64,000 nucleotides of DNA from Cellvibrionaceae bacterium (GCA_024707385.1 JANPZW010000009.1:723063-787062), one strand, 5' to 3'; counted from the stretch's first letter, positions 47,632 through 57,290 are shown. The notes: generated from the letters alone by a model not told the origin. Numbers and translations: made by a program.

Positions 47632-50600
47632 TAAATACGCTCCATATTGGGAATCCACACCCGCAGCAGAGAGTAGAGCCGGTCGATATCGATCGGCTTG
47701 GCCAGATAATCGGACGCGCCCGCCTTGAGGCACTGCTCCTGGTCATCCTTCATGGCTTTGGCGGTGATGGCGATGATCGGCAGCTTCTGGAAGCGCGGAT
47801 TCGAGCGGATGCGCCGGGTGGCCTCCAGGCCGTCCATGCCCGGCATCATGATATCCATCAACACCACGTCAATATCCTCCACTGAATTGACCTTCTCCAC
47901 CGCCTCAAAACCGTCGCGGGCGATCACCACGGTCGCACCCTTCTGCTCCAGCGCGCCTGTGAGGGCGAAGATGTTGCGCACGTCGTCATCCACCAAGAGG
48001 ATGCGGCGACCCTCGATGGCGCTGTCGCGGCTGCGCACGGTGCGCAGCATTTTCTGGCGATCCGTCGACAGGTCGGATTCCACCTTGTGCAGGAACAGGG
48101 TCACCTCATCCAGCAGCCGCTCCGGCGAACGCGCGCCTTTAATGATGATGGAGCGCGAGTACTTCAGCAGCTCATGCTCCTCGTCGCGGGTGAGATTACG
48201 GCCGGTGTAGACGATCACCGGCGGGAAGGAGCAGATGGCCTCGCTGGACATGCGCCGCAGCAGATCGTTGCCCTGCATGTCCGGTAGTTTCAGGTCGATG
48301 ATCATGCAATCGAAAATCGTATCGCGCAGCAGCTCCATGGCCTCCGCGCCGGTTTCCACCGCGGTGATCTCGATATCTTCTTCGCCGATAAGATGGCGGA
48401 TGCTCTCGCGCTGCAGCGGGTCGTCCTCCACCAGCAGCACCCGCTTCATTTTGCGGGTCAGCTTTTCTTCGATCTTTTCGAACATCTGCTGCAGGCTTTC
48501 CCGCGTGGTGGGTTTGACCGCATAACCCACCGCGCCCATTTGCAGGGCGGCCTCCATACGATCCGAGGCGGAGATGATGTGAACCGGGATGTGGCGGGTG
48601 TCGGAGTTGCGCTTGAGCTTCTGCAGCACCGTCATGCCCGACACATCCGGCAATCCTATATCGAGCAGGATGGCATCGGGCGAGAACTCCGCGGCGAGGC
48701 GCATGCCTTCATTAGCGTTGGCCGCTACCACGCACTGATAGCCCATATCGTGGGCCAGATTGTAGAGAATGCGGGCAAAATCCAGATCATCCTCCACTAC
48801 GAGGACGATGCGTTCGCCGGTATCAAGATTCACCCGATCATCCGCAAACGCGCCATGGGACGGGGCTGATGGCTCCGCCTCCACCCGTTCGGCAATGGCT
48901 GCCGGCGCGGTGCGTACAGGCGCGGCGGCGACCGGCGCCTGAGACGGCTCCTGCGGCTGATCAACGGAAAGCTCCGCCGGCAGATACAGCGTGAAGGTAC
49001 TGCCTTTTCCGGGGGTGCTGTGCAGCTGTATATCGCCGCCGAGCAAGGCGGCCAGATCGCGGGAAATGGACAGCCCCAGACCGGTGCCGCCGTAGCGGCG
49101 ATTGATGCCGCCCTCGCCCTGTTGAAATGCTTCGAAAATGACCTCCTGCTGGTCCGGCGCTATACCGATCCCGGTATCCGTCACGGCAAACGCGATGCGG
49201 CCGTCGGCAGTGGCTTCCACCGCGAGAGAAATCTGACCCCGCTCGGTGAATTTGAGCGCGTTCGACATAAGGTTCTTGAGGATCTGCTCCAGGCGCTGGC
49301 GGTCGGTGACGATGGAACTGAGCGCCGGACTGGCCACTGCCATGCTGAGCTCCAGGCGTTTCTGCGCCGCCAGGGGTTGGAAGGTCAATTCCAGATCCTG
49401 GGTCAGACGGCGCAGGTCAATGTATTCCGGCCGCAGCTCCAGCTTGCCCGCTTCGACTTTGGAGATGTCGAGAATATCGTTGATCAGGTTGAGCAGATCG
49501 TTGCCGGCTGAGTAGATGCTGCGGGCGAACTGGATCTGCTCCTGGTCGAGATTGCCCTTGCCGTTCTCCGCCAGAATCTTCGCCAGAATCATCGAGCTGT
49601 TCAGCGGCGTGCGCAGCTCGTGGGACATGTTGGCGAGGAATTCCGACTTATATTTGCTCGCCTTTTGCAGATCGGCGGCGCGCTCCTCGAGCTCTTCCTG
49701 GGCGCGGTTGAGCGCGCGGTTTTTGTCGTCCAGGGAGATCGCCTGCTCCACCAGTTTTTCGTTGGTCTGCTCCAGCTCCGCCTTCTGGTTTTCCAGTAGC
49801 GCCTGGGATTCTTCCAACACCCGCGACTGCTCCTCCAGCTCCTCATTGGCGGTGCGCAATTCCTCCTGTTGCACCTGCAGCTCTTCGTTCAATTGCTGGG
49901 TCTGCTCCAGCGCATCCTGCAGGCGTCTGCGATAGAGCGCGGCCTCGATGGTGGTGCCAATATTGGCGGAAACTGTGCGGAGAAATTCCAGATCGCGCTC
50001 GGCCGGCGGGTTTAGGAAGCCGAGTTCGATAACGCCATTGGGCTCGCCGTCGTGAACCGCGGGCACCAGAATGATGTGGCGCGGCGAGGTGCTGCCCAGA
50101 CCGGTGTTGATTTTGAGGTAGTTTTCCGGCACATCATCCAGCTGCAGCGGGCGGCGGGAAAACAGCGCCTGCTCCACCAGACTTTCGCCATAGCCGAAGG
50201 ACTGGGGTTCCTGATCGATCTCCTTGCCGACGCCATAGGTCGCCACCCGCTGGAGCACGCCCGTGTCGGCTTCGCGCACGTAGAGCGCGCCAACGGCGGA
50301 GTTGATTTGGCCGGCGAGAAAATCCAGCACTGTGCGACCGAGCACCGGCAGAGCCGTCTGGCCCATGCATTTTTCCGCCAGACGCGCCTGACCCGATCTC
50401 TGCCAGGCCTGCTGTTCCAGCAGCTGGGCGTGGCGCTGGCTCTCCTCGAATGAGCGGGTGTAGGTATTGGACAGAAGAATCAGCTCGCGCCGGCCCAGAT
50501 ATCCGAGGATGCCGGTCACCAGACAGCTCACCAGCAGATACACCACCACCGCCGCTATGCCGATGGAACGCAGCTGGTCATCGCGGGCCGACAGCAACTC

Positions 50601-51107
50601 ACGCTCGTGATTCTTGAATTCGAACAGCTCGCGGCGGAATTCGCCAAAGTCCGATTTGCCCCGCGAGCGCACCAGACCGGCGTAGTCGCCGCCACTGCGG
50701 TACAGACCGATCACCTGTTCGGAATAGACCAGCCATTCCTGGTGGGCGAGTTCTACCCGCCTCAGGCGCTCCACCTGTACCGGATTGTCTTGTACCGACT
50801 CCTGTAGTGCCTTCAGTTCCGAGGCAAAAGCCGGTTTGGCATTTTCATAGGCCTGCAGAAAGTCTTCGTCACCGGTGATGAGGTAACCGCGCACACCCGA
50901 CTGCATGTCCATGGCGAGGTTGATAATGGCATTGGCCTGGCGGATCACCGCTTCCGTGTGGTCCACCATGCGCACGCTCGAAAGGAGCGCGAACACCAGC
51001 GCCACAAACAAGACGATATTGAGAAGACCGGCGGAGAGTGGCATGGCGATATTGCGCGCCAGCATGCGGCGGAAATGGGACTGATCGAGCGGAGACGAAT
51101 CTGGCAT
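47631..51107 (-). CDS. Hybrid sensor histidine kinase, CHASE3-GAF-HisKA-HATPase-3xREC
   Basis: A 1158-residue membrane kinase. Order: transmembrane helix ([15 protein letters not shown]), CHASE3 sensor ([20 protein letters not shown]), second helix ([20 protein letters not shown]), GAF domain (about 240-385), long coiled coil (about 390-490), HisKA with [13 protein letters not shown], HATPase with [13 protein letters not shown] and [14 protein letters not shown], then three receiver domains (acceptor Asp in [18 protein letters not shown] and VLMDIMMPG). The gene is intact over 3.5 kb. It is the first gene of the sensory operon. The signal is unknown. Confidence 0.94.
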   Translation of the reverse strand: MPDSSPLDQSHFRRMLARNIAMPLSAGLLNIVLFVALVFALLSSVRMVDHTEAVIRQANAIINLAMDMQSGVRGYLITGDEDFLQAYENAKPAFASELKALQESVQDNPVQVERLRRVELAHQEWLVYSEQVIGLYRSGGDYAGLVRSRGKSDFGEFRRELFEFKNHERELLSARDDQLRSIGIAAVVVYLLVSCLVTGILGYLGRRELILLSNTYTRSFEESQRHAQLLEQQAWQRSGQARLAEKCMGQTALPVLGRTVLDFLAGQINSAVGALYVREADTGVLQRVATYGVGKEIDQEPQSFGYGESLVEQALFSRRPLQLDDVPENYLKINTGLGSTSPRHIILVPAVHDGEPNGVIELGFLNPPAERDLEFLRTVSANIGTTIEAALYRRRLQDALEQTQQLNEELQVQQEELRTANEELEEQSRVLEESQALLENQKAELEQTNEKLVEQAISLDDKNRALNRAQEELEERAADLQKASKYKSEFLANMSHELRTPLNSSMILAKILAENGKGNLDQEQIQFARSIYSAGNDLLNLINDILDISKVEAGKLELRPEYIDLRRLTQDLELTFQPLAAQKRLELSMAVASPALSSIVTDRQRLEQILKNLMSNALKFTERGQISLAVEATADGRIAFAVTDTGIGIAPDQQEVIFEAFQQGEGGINRRYGGTGLGLSISRDLAALLGGDIQLHSTPGKGSTFTLYLPAELSVDQPQEPSQAPVAAAPVRTAPAAIAERVEAEPSAPSHGAFADDRVNLDTGERIVLVVEDDLDFARILYNLAHDMGYQCVVAANANEGMRLAAEFSPDAILLDIGLPDVSGMTVLQKLKRNSDTRHIPVHIISASDRMEAALQMGAVGYAVKPTTRESLQQMFEKIEEKLTRKMKRVLLVEDDPLQRESIRHLIGEEDIEITAVETGAEAMELLRDTIFDCMIIDLKLPDMQGNDLLRRMSSEAICSFPPVIVYTGRNLTRDEEHELLKYSRSIIIKGARSPERLLDEVTLFLHKVESDLSTDRQKMLRTVRSRDSAIEGRRILLVDDDVRNIFALTGALEQKGATVVIARDGFEAVEKVNSVEDIDVVLMDIMMPGMDGLEATRRIRSNPRFQKLPIIAITAKAMKDDQEQCLKAGASDYLAKPIDIDRLYSLLRVWIPNMERI

Positions 51108-51368
51108 AGGAGCTCTTCACTGATTTGATTCACTCCAGACCAAGCGTCGACAGTGCGCCCGGCAGGAGACGATGGAATCGGCGGCACCGAATAGCGCACC
51201 AAACGATGCGGAGGGCAATCTTACGAACGTATTAATCAGTCAACTGTGCGCTGACCCGCTTATCGCCGCAGGACACGGATTGTAAAGCAGCTCAAGGGCT
51301 GTAGCGAGGTAAAGCGAAACGGAGGAAACGAGGTATCCCGGCGCCCTTGAAGAGCGCCGGGGTCGGGT
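51108..51368. other. Intergenic region with hairpin after the ICMT-like gene
   Basis: CCCGGCGC/GCGCCGGG (51337-51344 and 51354-51361) lies beside the stop codon of the minus-strand membrane methyltransferase gene and may end its transcript, though no T run follows. The rest should hold the promoter of the sensory operon; no boxes could be assigned. Confidence 0.4.
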
Positions 51369-52793
51369 TCAGATCACACCCGGGATGAAGCGGTAGCGGA
51401 CGTGGCGGCAGTATTCCTGATAGTTAGGATCGAAACTCAAGTGCCGCTCTTCGGTAATCGCCCTGGCGTAATACACCGCGGTGAGGAAAATCAAACCGGC
51501 CACATACAGCAGACCAACACTGAAGCCCTGCGTATAACCGGCATAAATCGCCGAGGGCAGACCGACAAACCACCAAGCCATATTCTTCGCCGCGTAGGCC
51601 GGGTGGCGCACTATGGCGTAGGGCCCTTTGCGGATGATGCCGCGGTGGGTGAGGTTGGAGAAACGCACACCGAACCAGATGGTGGGCAGCATGTAGAGGA
51701 AATAACTGAACATCATCAGGCTGGCGAACACGGTCACCAGACCCTCCATCGGAATCTGGGTATAGAGGGTTTCACCCGGACCTGACAGGAACCAGCCACC
51801 CATGACGCGGAACGGCGGATAGCTGATCAGACACACCAGCCAGCCGAACATAGTCGGTTCGGCGGAGACAGTGGTGTTGTCCAGCCAGCGCGACGAAACC
51901 ACATATCCGACCCAGGCCAGACCCACGTCTATGGAGAAAATGATGTTGGAAAGGATATTGCCGAGATCGCGCCCCAGAATGCTGTAGTTGTAGGAGCCGT
52001 TCTGCATCGCCGGTATGGCGTTGGTGAGCATGTAATCCAGGTTGTTCTGCAGATGGGAGAAGTTGTCGAAAAAGAACACCGTCATCACGGGAGCAAAAAA
52101 GAACTTCACCGCCAAACCACGGGCGGCGCGCTTATCGTCAATGGTGAACTCGGAGCGCAGATTGCGCAGCAGCGGCAGCGCGCTAAGGACAAAGGCCAGA
52201 CACTTTTGCGTCAGAGTCGCCAGATCCTTTTTGTCATCATCCGGGTTGTGCTTGAACGCGCGAGTCAGGGCTATGTAGGGCAGCCCGGCGATAATGAAAA
52301 GCTGCCAGAGAAAATCCAGCGCGTAGAACCAGGGTGCGTAGTAGGAGTTTTTCGGCCGGAAGCCATACTCGTTCAACGAGTGATAGCCCCAGCGACAGAA
52401 GGTGAAGAGCAGCAACAGCAGCAGATAGATCTTCAGGCACTCGGCGAAAAACTGCACCACCTTGCCCTGCTCCAGCAAAGGGTCTTTGCGGATAAACACA
52501 TAGTCCTTGAAGGTCGCCAAGCGGATCAGCTCCACCAGCACCATAACGGCGGCCACCACGCCCAGGGCAATCAGCATGGCCGCGTGTTTTTCCTCCTGCA
52601 CAGTGCCGTTGAGAAAGGGCAGACCGTTGAGATGCACCTTGGTGGTACCGAAGTAATAACCCATGATAAGGATGGTCAGGGTTCCGGCCACCCCAGTGAT
52701 CCAGGCACCATCGGTAATCCAGGGTTGCTGATAGCTGTTCAGCGGTAAGGGTTCAGTCGTTGCCTGTACAGGCTTATCTGCTTTGCTTTTCAT
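51369..52793 (-). CDS. Multi-spanning membrane protein with ICMT/PEMT-like methyltransferase domain
   Basis: The 474-residue integral membrane protein has around ten hydrophobic segments. The C-terminal quarter has the isoprenylcysteine/phospholipid methyltransferase signature: GIIRKGPYAIVRHPAYAAKN, then EERHLSFDPNYQEYCRHVRY close to the end. The N-terminal three quarters are longer than in simple family members, which are about 200 residues, and include an acidic-basic loop (FKHNPDDDKKDLATL). Substrate is probably a membrane lipid or lipidated compound. The gene stands alone. No frame problem is seen. Confidence 0.8.
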   Translation of the reverse strand: MKSKADKPVQATTEPLPLNSYQQPWITDGAWITGVAGTLTILIMGYYFGTTKVHLNGLPFLNGTVQEEKHAAMLIALGVVAAVMVLVELIRLATFKDYVFIRKDPLLEQGKVVQFFAECLKIYLLLLLLFTFCRWGYHSLNEYGFRPKNSYYAPWFYALDFLWQLFIIAGLPYIALTRAFKHNPDDDKKDLATLTQKCLAFVLSALPLLRNLRSEFTIDDKRAARGLAVKFFFAPVMTVFFFDNFSHLQNNLDYMLTNAIPAMQNGSYNYSILGRDLGNILSNIIFSIDVGLAWVGYVVSSRWLDNTTVSAEPTMFGWLVCLISYPPFRVMGGWFLSGPGETLYTQIPMEGLVTVFASLMMFSYFLYMLPTIWFGVRFSNLTHRGIIRKGPYAIVRHPAYAAKNMAWWFVGLPSAIYAGYTQGFSVGLLYVAGLIFLTAVYYARAITEERHLSFDPNYQEYCRHVRYRFIPGVI

Positions 52794-53011
52794 ACGTCTG
52801 TCACTTGTCTATTTATTATTGGCGCAAGGAAATCCAGGAGCGTCGGCCATTCAAACCCATCGCCCCGGGGCAGTCAATGCGCAGACCTGTTTGGCTTTGT
52901 AAAGGGGGAACTGGATCTAGCTACCAACGTTCCCTTCGCGTCACCCTCCTGTCGATTTGCCGCCGATTGGAGCGACTAAGCATCAGGCAACTCAACTTAA
53001 AGGAGCAAACC

Positions 53012-53449
53012 ATGATCAGCGCCAATCCCTACCTCAACTTCCAAGGCAATACCGAAGAGGCTTTCACCTTTTACCGCGAAGTATTCGGCGGTGAATTCGT
53101 CAGCCTTATCCGCTTTCGCGATTTCCCCGGCAACAGCATGGGCGTGGCTGAGGCGGAACTCGACAAGATCGCCCATATCGCCCTGCCCCTGGGGCCGCAC
53201 AACCTGCTGATGGCAACCGATTGTGTCACCTCCTGGGGCAGGCCGTTTGAGCGTGGCAATCACTGTTACATCAGTCTGGAAACCGAATCGCCCGCAGAAA
53301 GTGAGCGCATCTTCAACGCGCTGAGTCGCGCAGGAACCGTAGAAATGTCTCTGCAGGAAACCGAGTGGGCCGAGCGCTACGGAATCTGCATCGATCACTT
53401 CGGCGTGCAATGGATGGTGAATTACACCGGCGCAAAAACATTCGGCTGA
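53012..53449 (+). CDS. VOC family protein (PhnB-like)
   Basis: The 145-residue protein begins at 53012 after AAAGGAGC. The pattern YLNFQGNTEEAFTFYREVFG, DKIAHIALPLGPHNLLMATD and AERYGICIDHFGVQWMVNY is that of PhnB-type glyoxalase/VOC proteins, which form metal-binding dimers. The role is not known; most are stress or resistance-related. The longer open frame to 52760 is rejected because the domain starts right at this methionine. The 218 bases upstream show nothing else recognisable. Confidence 0.88.
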   Translation: MISANPYLNFQGNTEEAFTFYREVFGGEFVSLIRFRDFPGNSMGVAEAELDKIAHIALPLGPHNLLMATDCVTSWGRPFERGNHCYISLETESPAESERIFNALSRAGTVEMSLQETEWAERYGICIDHFGVQWMVNYTGAKTFG

Positions 53450-53585
53450 AACATTTCCCATACGCGCAAAGAGAAACGGCCAAACAAAAAGCATAAGCAA
53501 ATACCTGTCATCCATGGATGGCCTCTTGCCCATCGGACGGGGCCTTCCTACACTGCGACCTCCCGGCTTCAATCGGACACTGCCT

Positions 53586-53801
53586 ATGGCCTCCCAAATC
53601 AATCTTGCGGATATTCCGGACGTGCGCGATGGCCTGACCCGCAAAGAGCGGGCGATTTTGTATTGTTTGAAAACAGCACAGGAAGAATTGGGCGGTCGCA
53701 ATGTACCGACCATCATGCTTTACGGTCGCGTGGTGGAACTGGTGGATATCAGCCCGGAGGAATTTCAAATATTGCTAAGTCGTATGGTGGGTATTCGTTA
53801 A
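53586..53801 (+). CDS. Small conserved-looking protein, 71 residues
   Basis: The ATG at 53586 gives MASQINLADIPDVRDGLTRK and continues ERAILYCLKTAQEELGGRNV, PTIMLYGRVVELVDISPEEF. The composition and amphipathic helices resemble a small winged-helix or adaptor protein, and codon use is like the neighbours. I do not recognise the family. A terminator follows at once. Confidence 0.6.
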   Translation: MASQINLADIPDVRDGLTRKERAILYCLKTAQEELGGRNVPTIMLYGRVVELVDISPEEFQILLSRMVGIR

Positions 53802-53803
53802 AC

Positions 53804-53828
53804 AAAAAAGCTCCCCGCAGGGAGCTTT
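53804..53828. terminator. Bidirectional terminator
   Basis: AAAGCTCC/GGAGCTTT with a loop of five bases, flanked by an A6 run on the left, lies between the convergent small protein gene and the DUF378 gene. Confidence 0.8.
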
Positions 53829-53854
53829 GTGCTGGTTCAGTCTCTGCTCGACAA

Positions 53855-54238
53855 TCAGCTTCTTCTCGATAATTTGACACAGCTGAAAATTGTGTAGATG
53901 GCCGACAAACCTACCAGCGCATAAACAATTCGCGATAGTACACTCATTGGCCCAAAAATCGCCGCCACCAGATCGAAGCCGAAAAATCCTACCAGTCCCC
54001 AGTTGATACCCCCGACGATGAGCAAGCCCATCGCCACCCACTCGAGCACAGATAAAGTATTGGCGGAAGCGCGTATAGGATTAGCGCGGCTCGTATTAGG
54101 CTGAACAGCATTAGAGTGAACTGCGTTAGGGTTAATTGTCGACAAACGATCCGGGTGCGCTGCTGTGGCGTTATTTACATTTGCCGAACGCCGGTCTGGA
54201 GTAAAGCGCCGCTCTGTTGAATGAGTAGTGATAGCCAT
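53855..54238 (-). CDS. DUF378 membrane protein with long N-terminal tail
   Basis: The last 65 residues form a DUF378 domain: two helices with WVAMGLLIVGGINWGLVGFF and the segment GPMSVLSRIVYALVGLSAIY. The first 60 residues are polar and rich in Asn, Ala, Ser and Arg (NAVHSNAVQPNTSRANPIRA), a low-complexity extension absent from the usual 60-75-residue family members. The start at 54238 follows AGGAGAACC. Function is unknown; DUF378 proteins are small inner-membrane proteins. Confidence 0.85.
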   Translation of the reverse strand: MAITTHSTERRFTPDRRSANVNNATAAHPDRLSTINPNAVHSNAVQPNTSRANPIRASANTLSVLEWVAMGLLIVGGINWGLVGFFGFDLVAAIFGPMSVLSRIVYALVGLSAIYTIFSCVKLSRRS

Positions 54239-54467
54239 AGGGTTCTCCTATTTATTTAGACTGCTTTATATGTTTGATGCACCGCAGCTACATCAAACTT
54301 GCAAGAACAGAAATGCAATACATGTGCCCTGAGGGATCTTTGTTATGCTATGCGCAGCGATGCTCAAAATGCAGAGTCATTCCGTCCGTCTATTCACTGA
54401 TAGGCAATATCGGAATAATCATTGCAGCAAAATATTCGAAGACGGTGATTTAATATAAGAGGCATTT

Positions 54468-54920
54468 ATGTCGAACAAAACATTGCACGATTTGATTATG
54501 TGGACTGAAGAATTTCACCTGGGTATGTCCCGCTCTCTGCAAATGGGCAGCGTCCATGCGGGTGAGCGTGAGCGATTGCTGCTGGAATATTTAATAGGGC
54601 ACGAGCAGGAACTGGCGCAACTGGTAAACCGCTACGGTGAAAATGCCCGCGCCACCGCTCTGAATACCTGGGTCAGTGCCTATACGGAACAGTACCCACC
54701 AGAAAAATATTCGCTTCCCGTTTTGGATATCAAGGGTAAAGATACTGCGGCAATCATGGCTGACGTACAACAGCAGCATGATCGCGTTATCAATATCTAT
54801 CGCCATTTGAAGGATTTTGTTGAAAGCTCCGCAAATGAACTCGTCAGCGACCTGTTGCAACTGGAAACACGGGAAATGCTGCGAATCTCACAAAGCGCCA
54901 ACCGGTTGGAAGATATTTAG
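54468..54920 (+). CDS. Hypothetical helical protein, 150 residues
   Basis: Almost wholly alpha-helical by composition: SNKTLHDLIMWTEEFHLGMS, RERLLLEYLIGHEQELAQLV, QQQHDRVINIYRHLKDFVES. The repeated His and Glu in the helices (EFHLGMS, GHEQEL, QQHDRV) are compatible with a ferritin-like or hemerythrin-like four-helix bundle, but no standard metal motif is clear. The start at 54468 follows AAGAGGC. I do not recognise the family. Confidence 0.65.
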   Translation: MSNKTLHDLIMWTEEFHLGMSRSLQMGSVHAGERERLLLEYLIGHEQELAQLVNRYGENARATALNTWVSAYTEQYPPEKYSLPVLDIKGKDTAAIMADVQQQHDRVINIYRHLKDFVESSANELVSDLLQLETREMLRISQSANRLEDI

Positions 54921-55078
54921 CCTATCCAAGCTGGAGCTATATTCAGGCTACAAGCTGAACATAGATTTAGGCGACCTGGAGCCGCCCATCGATTTCACTG
55001 CCGCACGCTCATGTGCGGCTTGCTCATTGCCAGGCAAAGGTTTAGATTCCGCATCCTCGCCAGCAGCCGTACCGCATT

Positions 55079-55831
55079 ATGTCCAGCCCGTCTCTTTACA
55101 CCGACCTCTCCCATTATTACGACGAGCTCTGCTCCAATATCGATTACCGGGAGCAGTACGCTTTTATTCTCCGCCTAAACGCCATGCTGGGTAATCGCGG
55201 CATGCGCTACCTGGATCTCGCGTGCGGCTCCGGCAGTCTACTGAAGCATTTCAGCGATGAGGGTTTTGCCTGCAGCGGTCTGGATTTGAGTGCGGACATG
55301 CTCGATATAGCCGCCCTGCGCTGCCCCACCGCAAAATGGATTCAAGCCGATATGAGCGACTGGACCCTGGCGGAGCCGGTGGATCTCATCACCTGCTTTT
55401 TATATTCCACCCATTACTGTCCATCGATTGCCGCCATGGAACAGACTTTCGCTCAGGTGTTTGCCGCGCTCGCCCCGGGAGGTTTGTTTTGTTTCGATTC
55501 AGTGGACAAGGATTGTATTGCCAACGACGCCGGTCATTTCCACACCCTCTCCACACCGGCGAGCGAATTGCGCTTTCAAACCCGCTGGCATTATCCGGGG
55601 CAGGGGGATGTAATGAATCTGCATTTGCACATCCGCGAAACGCGCGAGCAAGAGTCGTTTCACTACGAAGAAAGCCATGCCATGACGGCGACAAAAATAA
55701 CCGCTCTGAAGCGATTATTAGAGTCTGCAGGGTTCGAAGTTTTGATTCTGGAACATGATTTCAACCGCTTCGCAGAATGGCAGGGAACTAACGGCAACGT
55801 TATTTTTTGCGCGACAAGAGCGCAGCATTGA
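55079..55831 (+). CDS. Class I SAM-dependent methyltransferase
   Basis: The 250-residue protein has SAM-binding motif I in YLDLACGSGSLLKHF, the motif II acidic residue in CSGLDLSADMLD, IQADMSDW for the next loop, and the post-I core LAPGGLFCFD. The C-terminal half has a beta insert (RFQTRWHYPGQGDVMNLHLH) seen in YjhP/UbiE-like small-molecule enzymes. Substrate is unknown. It stands between an unknown helical protein and the convergent OsmC gene. Confidence 0.88.
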   Translation: MSSPSLYTDLSHYYDELCSNIDYREQYAFILRLNAMLGNRGMRYLDLACGSGSLLKHFSDEGFACSGLDLSADMLDIAALRCPTAKWIQADMSDWTLAEPVDLITCFLYSTHYCPSIAAMEQTFAQVFAALAPGGLFCFDSVDKDCIANDAGHFHTLSTPASELRFQTRWHYPGQGDVMNLHLHIRETREQESFHYEESHAMTATKITALKRLLESAGFEVLILEHDFNRFAEWQGTNGNVIFCATRAQH

Positions 55832-55876
55832 TTTGAAGAATTTACAACCTGCTCTTCCCTGAGCATTTCCTGAAAA

Positions 55877-56305
55877 TCAGGTATTGAATTCTGTAGTGAG
55901 ATGGATCTCCGCATTCAACACCTTGGAAACCGGGCAGCCCTTTTTGGTTTTTTCCGAAAGTTCCGCAAACGTCTCGCGATCCATTCCGGGCACACTCGCA
56001 TTCACTTTCAAATGCACTTGCGTAATGGAAAATCCATCGGCGGATTTTTCCAGCGAAACATCGGCAACCGTGCTGATGTGCTCCGCAACAAAACCCTCCT
56101 CGGTAATATTCAAAGCCAATGCCATGGAAAAACATCCGGCGTGGGCCGCGCCGATCAGCTCTTCGGGGTTGGTACCCGGCGCGTCTTCAAAACGAGTGTT
56201 AAACCCATACGGCTGATCCACCAGCGCACCGCTGCCGGTGGAAATGGTACCTTTGCCATTTTTCAAATCTCCGCGCCAATAGGCGCTGCCACTGCGTATC
56301 GTCAT
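55877..56305 (-). CDS. osmC: OsmC-type peroxidase
   Basis: The 142-residue protein is a normal-length OsmC: YWRGDLKNGKGTISTGSGAL, NPEELIGAAHAGCFSMALAL with the first catalytic cysteine, and EKTKKGCPVSKVLNAEI with the second. It reduces organic hydroperoxides with dihydrolipoamide or thiols. Start ATG at 56305 follows GAGAGGCATC. The dihydrolipoyl dehydrogenase-like gene at 38.7-40.2 kb could supply its reductant, but this link is inference. Confidence 0.92.
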   Translation of the reverse strand: MTIRSGSAYWRGDLKNGKGTISTGSGALVDQPYGFNTRFEDAPGTNPEELIGAAHAGCFSMALALNITEEGFVAEHISTVADVSLEKSADGFSITQVHLKVNASVPGMDRETFAELSEKTKKGCPVSKVLNAEIHLTTEFNT

Positions 56306-56530
56306 GTGATGCCTCTCCTCAAAGTTGAGTTTTCAAGCAAGGGAATTTGCAAGCGCCCTGCATTCTTTACAAAAAATAATGAGTCCCGCCTTACCGCAGC
56401 GCCGCTACTTCCTTGGAGTTAAGCCTTGGAATAATTACCTAAGCCCAATTACAGATGCTTGGCTGGAGCAATACATATGCCACGGCCGGCGCCTTGGCTG
56501 CCCGGCAAATAATCTTGCCATTTTAAAAAC

Positions 56531-56556
56531 TGGTGTTATAGTTATGTATAACACCA
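56531..56556. promoter_or_regulatory. Palindromic operator, YtrA type
   Basis: TGGTGTTATA(GTTATG)TATAACACCA is a perfect 10-bp inverted repeat, 40 bases before the start of the GntR-type regulator gene. YtrA-subfamily repressors bind such sites in their own promoters, so autoregulation of the regulator-ABC operon is likely. Confidence 0.75.
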
Positions 56557-56596
56557 TGCACCAAAGGTGTCGAAACGTTAAATACGAGCGCAAACG

Positions 56597-56971
56597 ATGC
56601 AGGAAGATTGGAAAGATGACCAGCCGATTTATCGGCAGTTGCACGACAAAATACTGGGACTGATTTTAAAAGGCACATTGAAAGAAGGTGAGGCCCTGCC
56701 CTCTGTGCGCCAGGTTGCCAGCGATTATCGTATCAACCATTTAACCGTCGGCAAAGCCTACCAGGGGCTGGTGGATGCCGGACTGGTGGAAACACGCCGC
56801 GGTCTGGGCATGTTTGTTCTGGCAGGTGCTCAGCAACAAGTTGCCACCTCGGAACGACAAAAATTTATTTCTCAGGAGTTGCCGAATCTGATCGCGCGCG
56901 CGCGTCAGCTTGGCATCCAGGAACCGGAACTGACCAAAGCCATACGCCAAATGATGAAGGAGGCCAATTAA
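56597..56971 (+). CDS. GntR/YtrA-family transcriptional regulator
   Basis: The 124-residue repressor has the GntR winged HTH (PIYRQLHDKILGLILKGTLK, ALPSVRQVASDYRINHLTVG, GLVETRRGLGMFVL) and only the short helical tail of the YtrA subfamily, which mostly controls adjacent ABC transporters. The stop overlaps the ABC ATPase start (TAATG), so the two genes are coupled. A palindrome that fits its binding site lies at 56531-56556. Confidence 0.92.
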   Translation: MQEDWKDDQPIYRQLHDKILGLILKGTLKEGEALPSVRQVASDYRINHLTVGKAYQGLVDAGLVETRRGLGMFVLAGAQQQVATSERQKFISQELPNLIARARQLGIQEPELTKAIRQMMKEAN

Positions 56972-57280
56972 TGCAGGCTGTGATAAAAGCGCGCGGACTG
57001 AATAAAAGCTACGGCTCCAAACGCGTTCTCGACAATATTAATTTGGATTTGATGCCGGGCCGCATTCTCGGCCTGATCGGCCCCAACGGTGCAGGTAAAA
57101 CCACGCTGCTCAAAACCATTTTGGGTCTCGCGCCGGCGCAGGGCGAGCTGTCGGTACTCGGATTGAATCCGCACACTCAGCGCACGCAAATGCTGACGGA
57201 AATTTCGTTTATTGCGGACACAGCAATTTTGCCGCGCTGGCTGAAAGTGAAAGAGGCGCTGGTATATCTCGAAGGCGTAT
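56971..57280 (+). CDS. ABC transporter ATP-binding protein, 3' part lost at the junction
   Basis: About 103 N-terminal residues are present: ARGLNKSYGSKRVLDNINLD, Walker A ([15 protein letters not shown]), the Q-loop region and ILPRWLKVKEALVYLEGVF, matching YtrB-type ATPases that follow YtrA repressors. The signature motif, Walker B and the rest are missing. The frame continues into unrelated DNA after about 57280 and stops at 57339. I infer that the gene is complete in the real genome and cut here by the contig junction. Confidence 0.85.
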
Positions 57281-57290
57281 TCGATGGTAC
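57270..57290. other. Junction between unrelated genomes (probable contig chimera)
   Basis: Left of here the reading is an ABC ATPase (YLEGVF). Right of here the same frame region reads FDGTFSGAVAGAR, which fits the penicillin-binding protein 1C segment before its LNIP motif. GC content, codon use and density of frame breaks all change at this point and stay changed to the window end. Confidence 0.8.
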
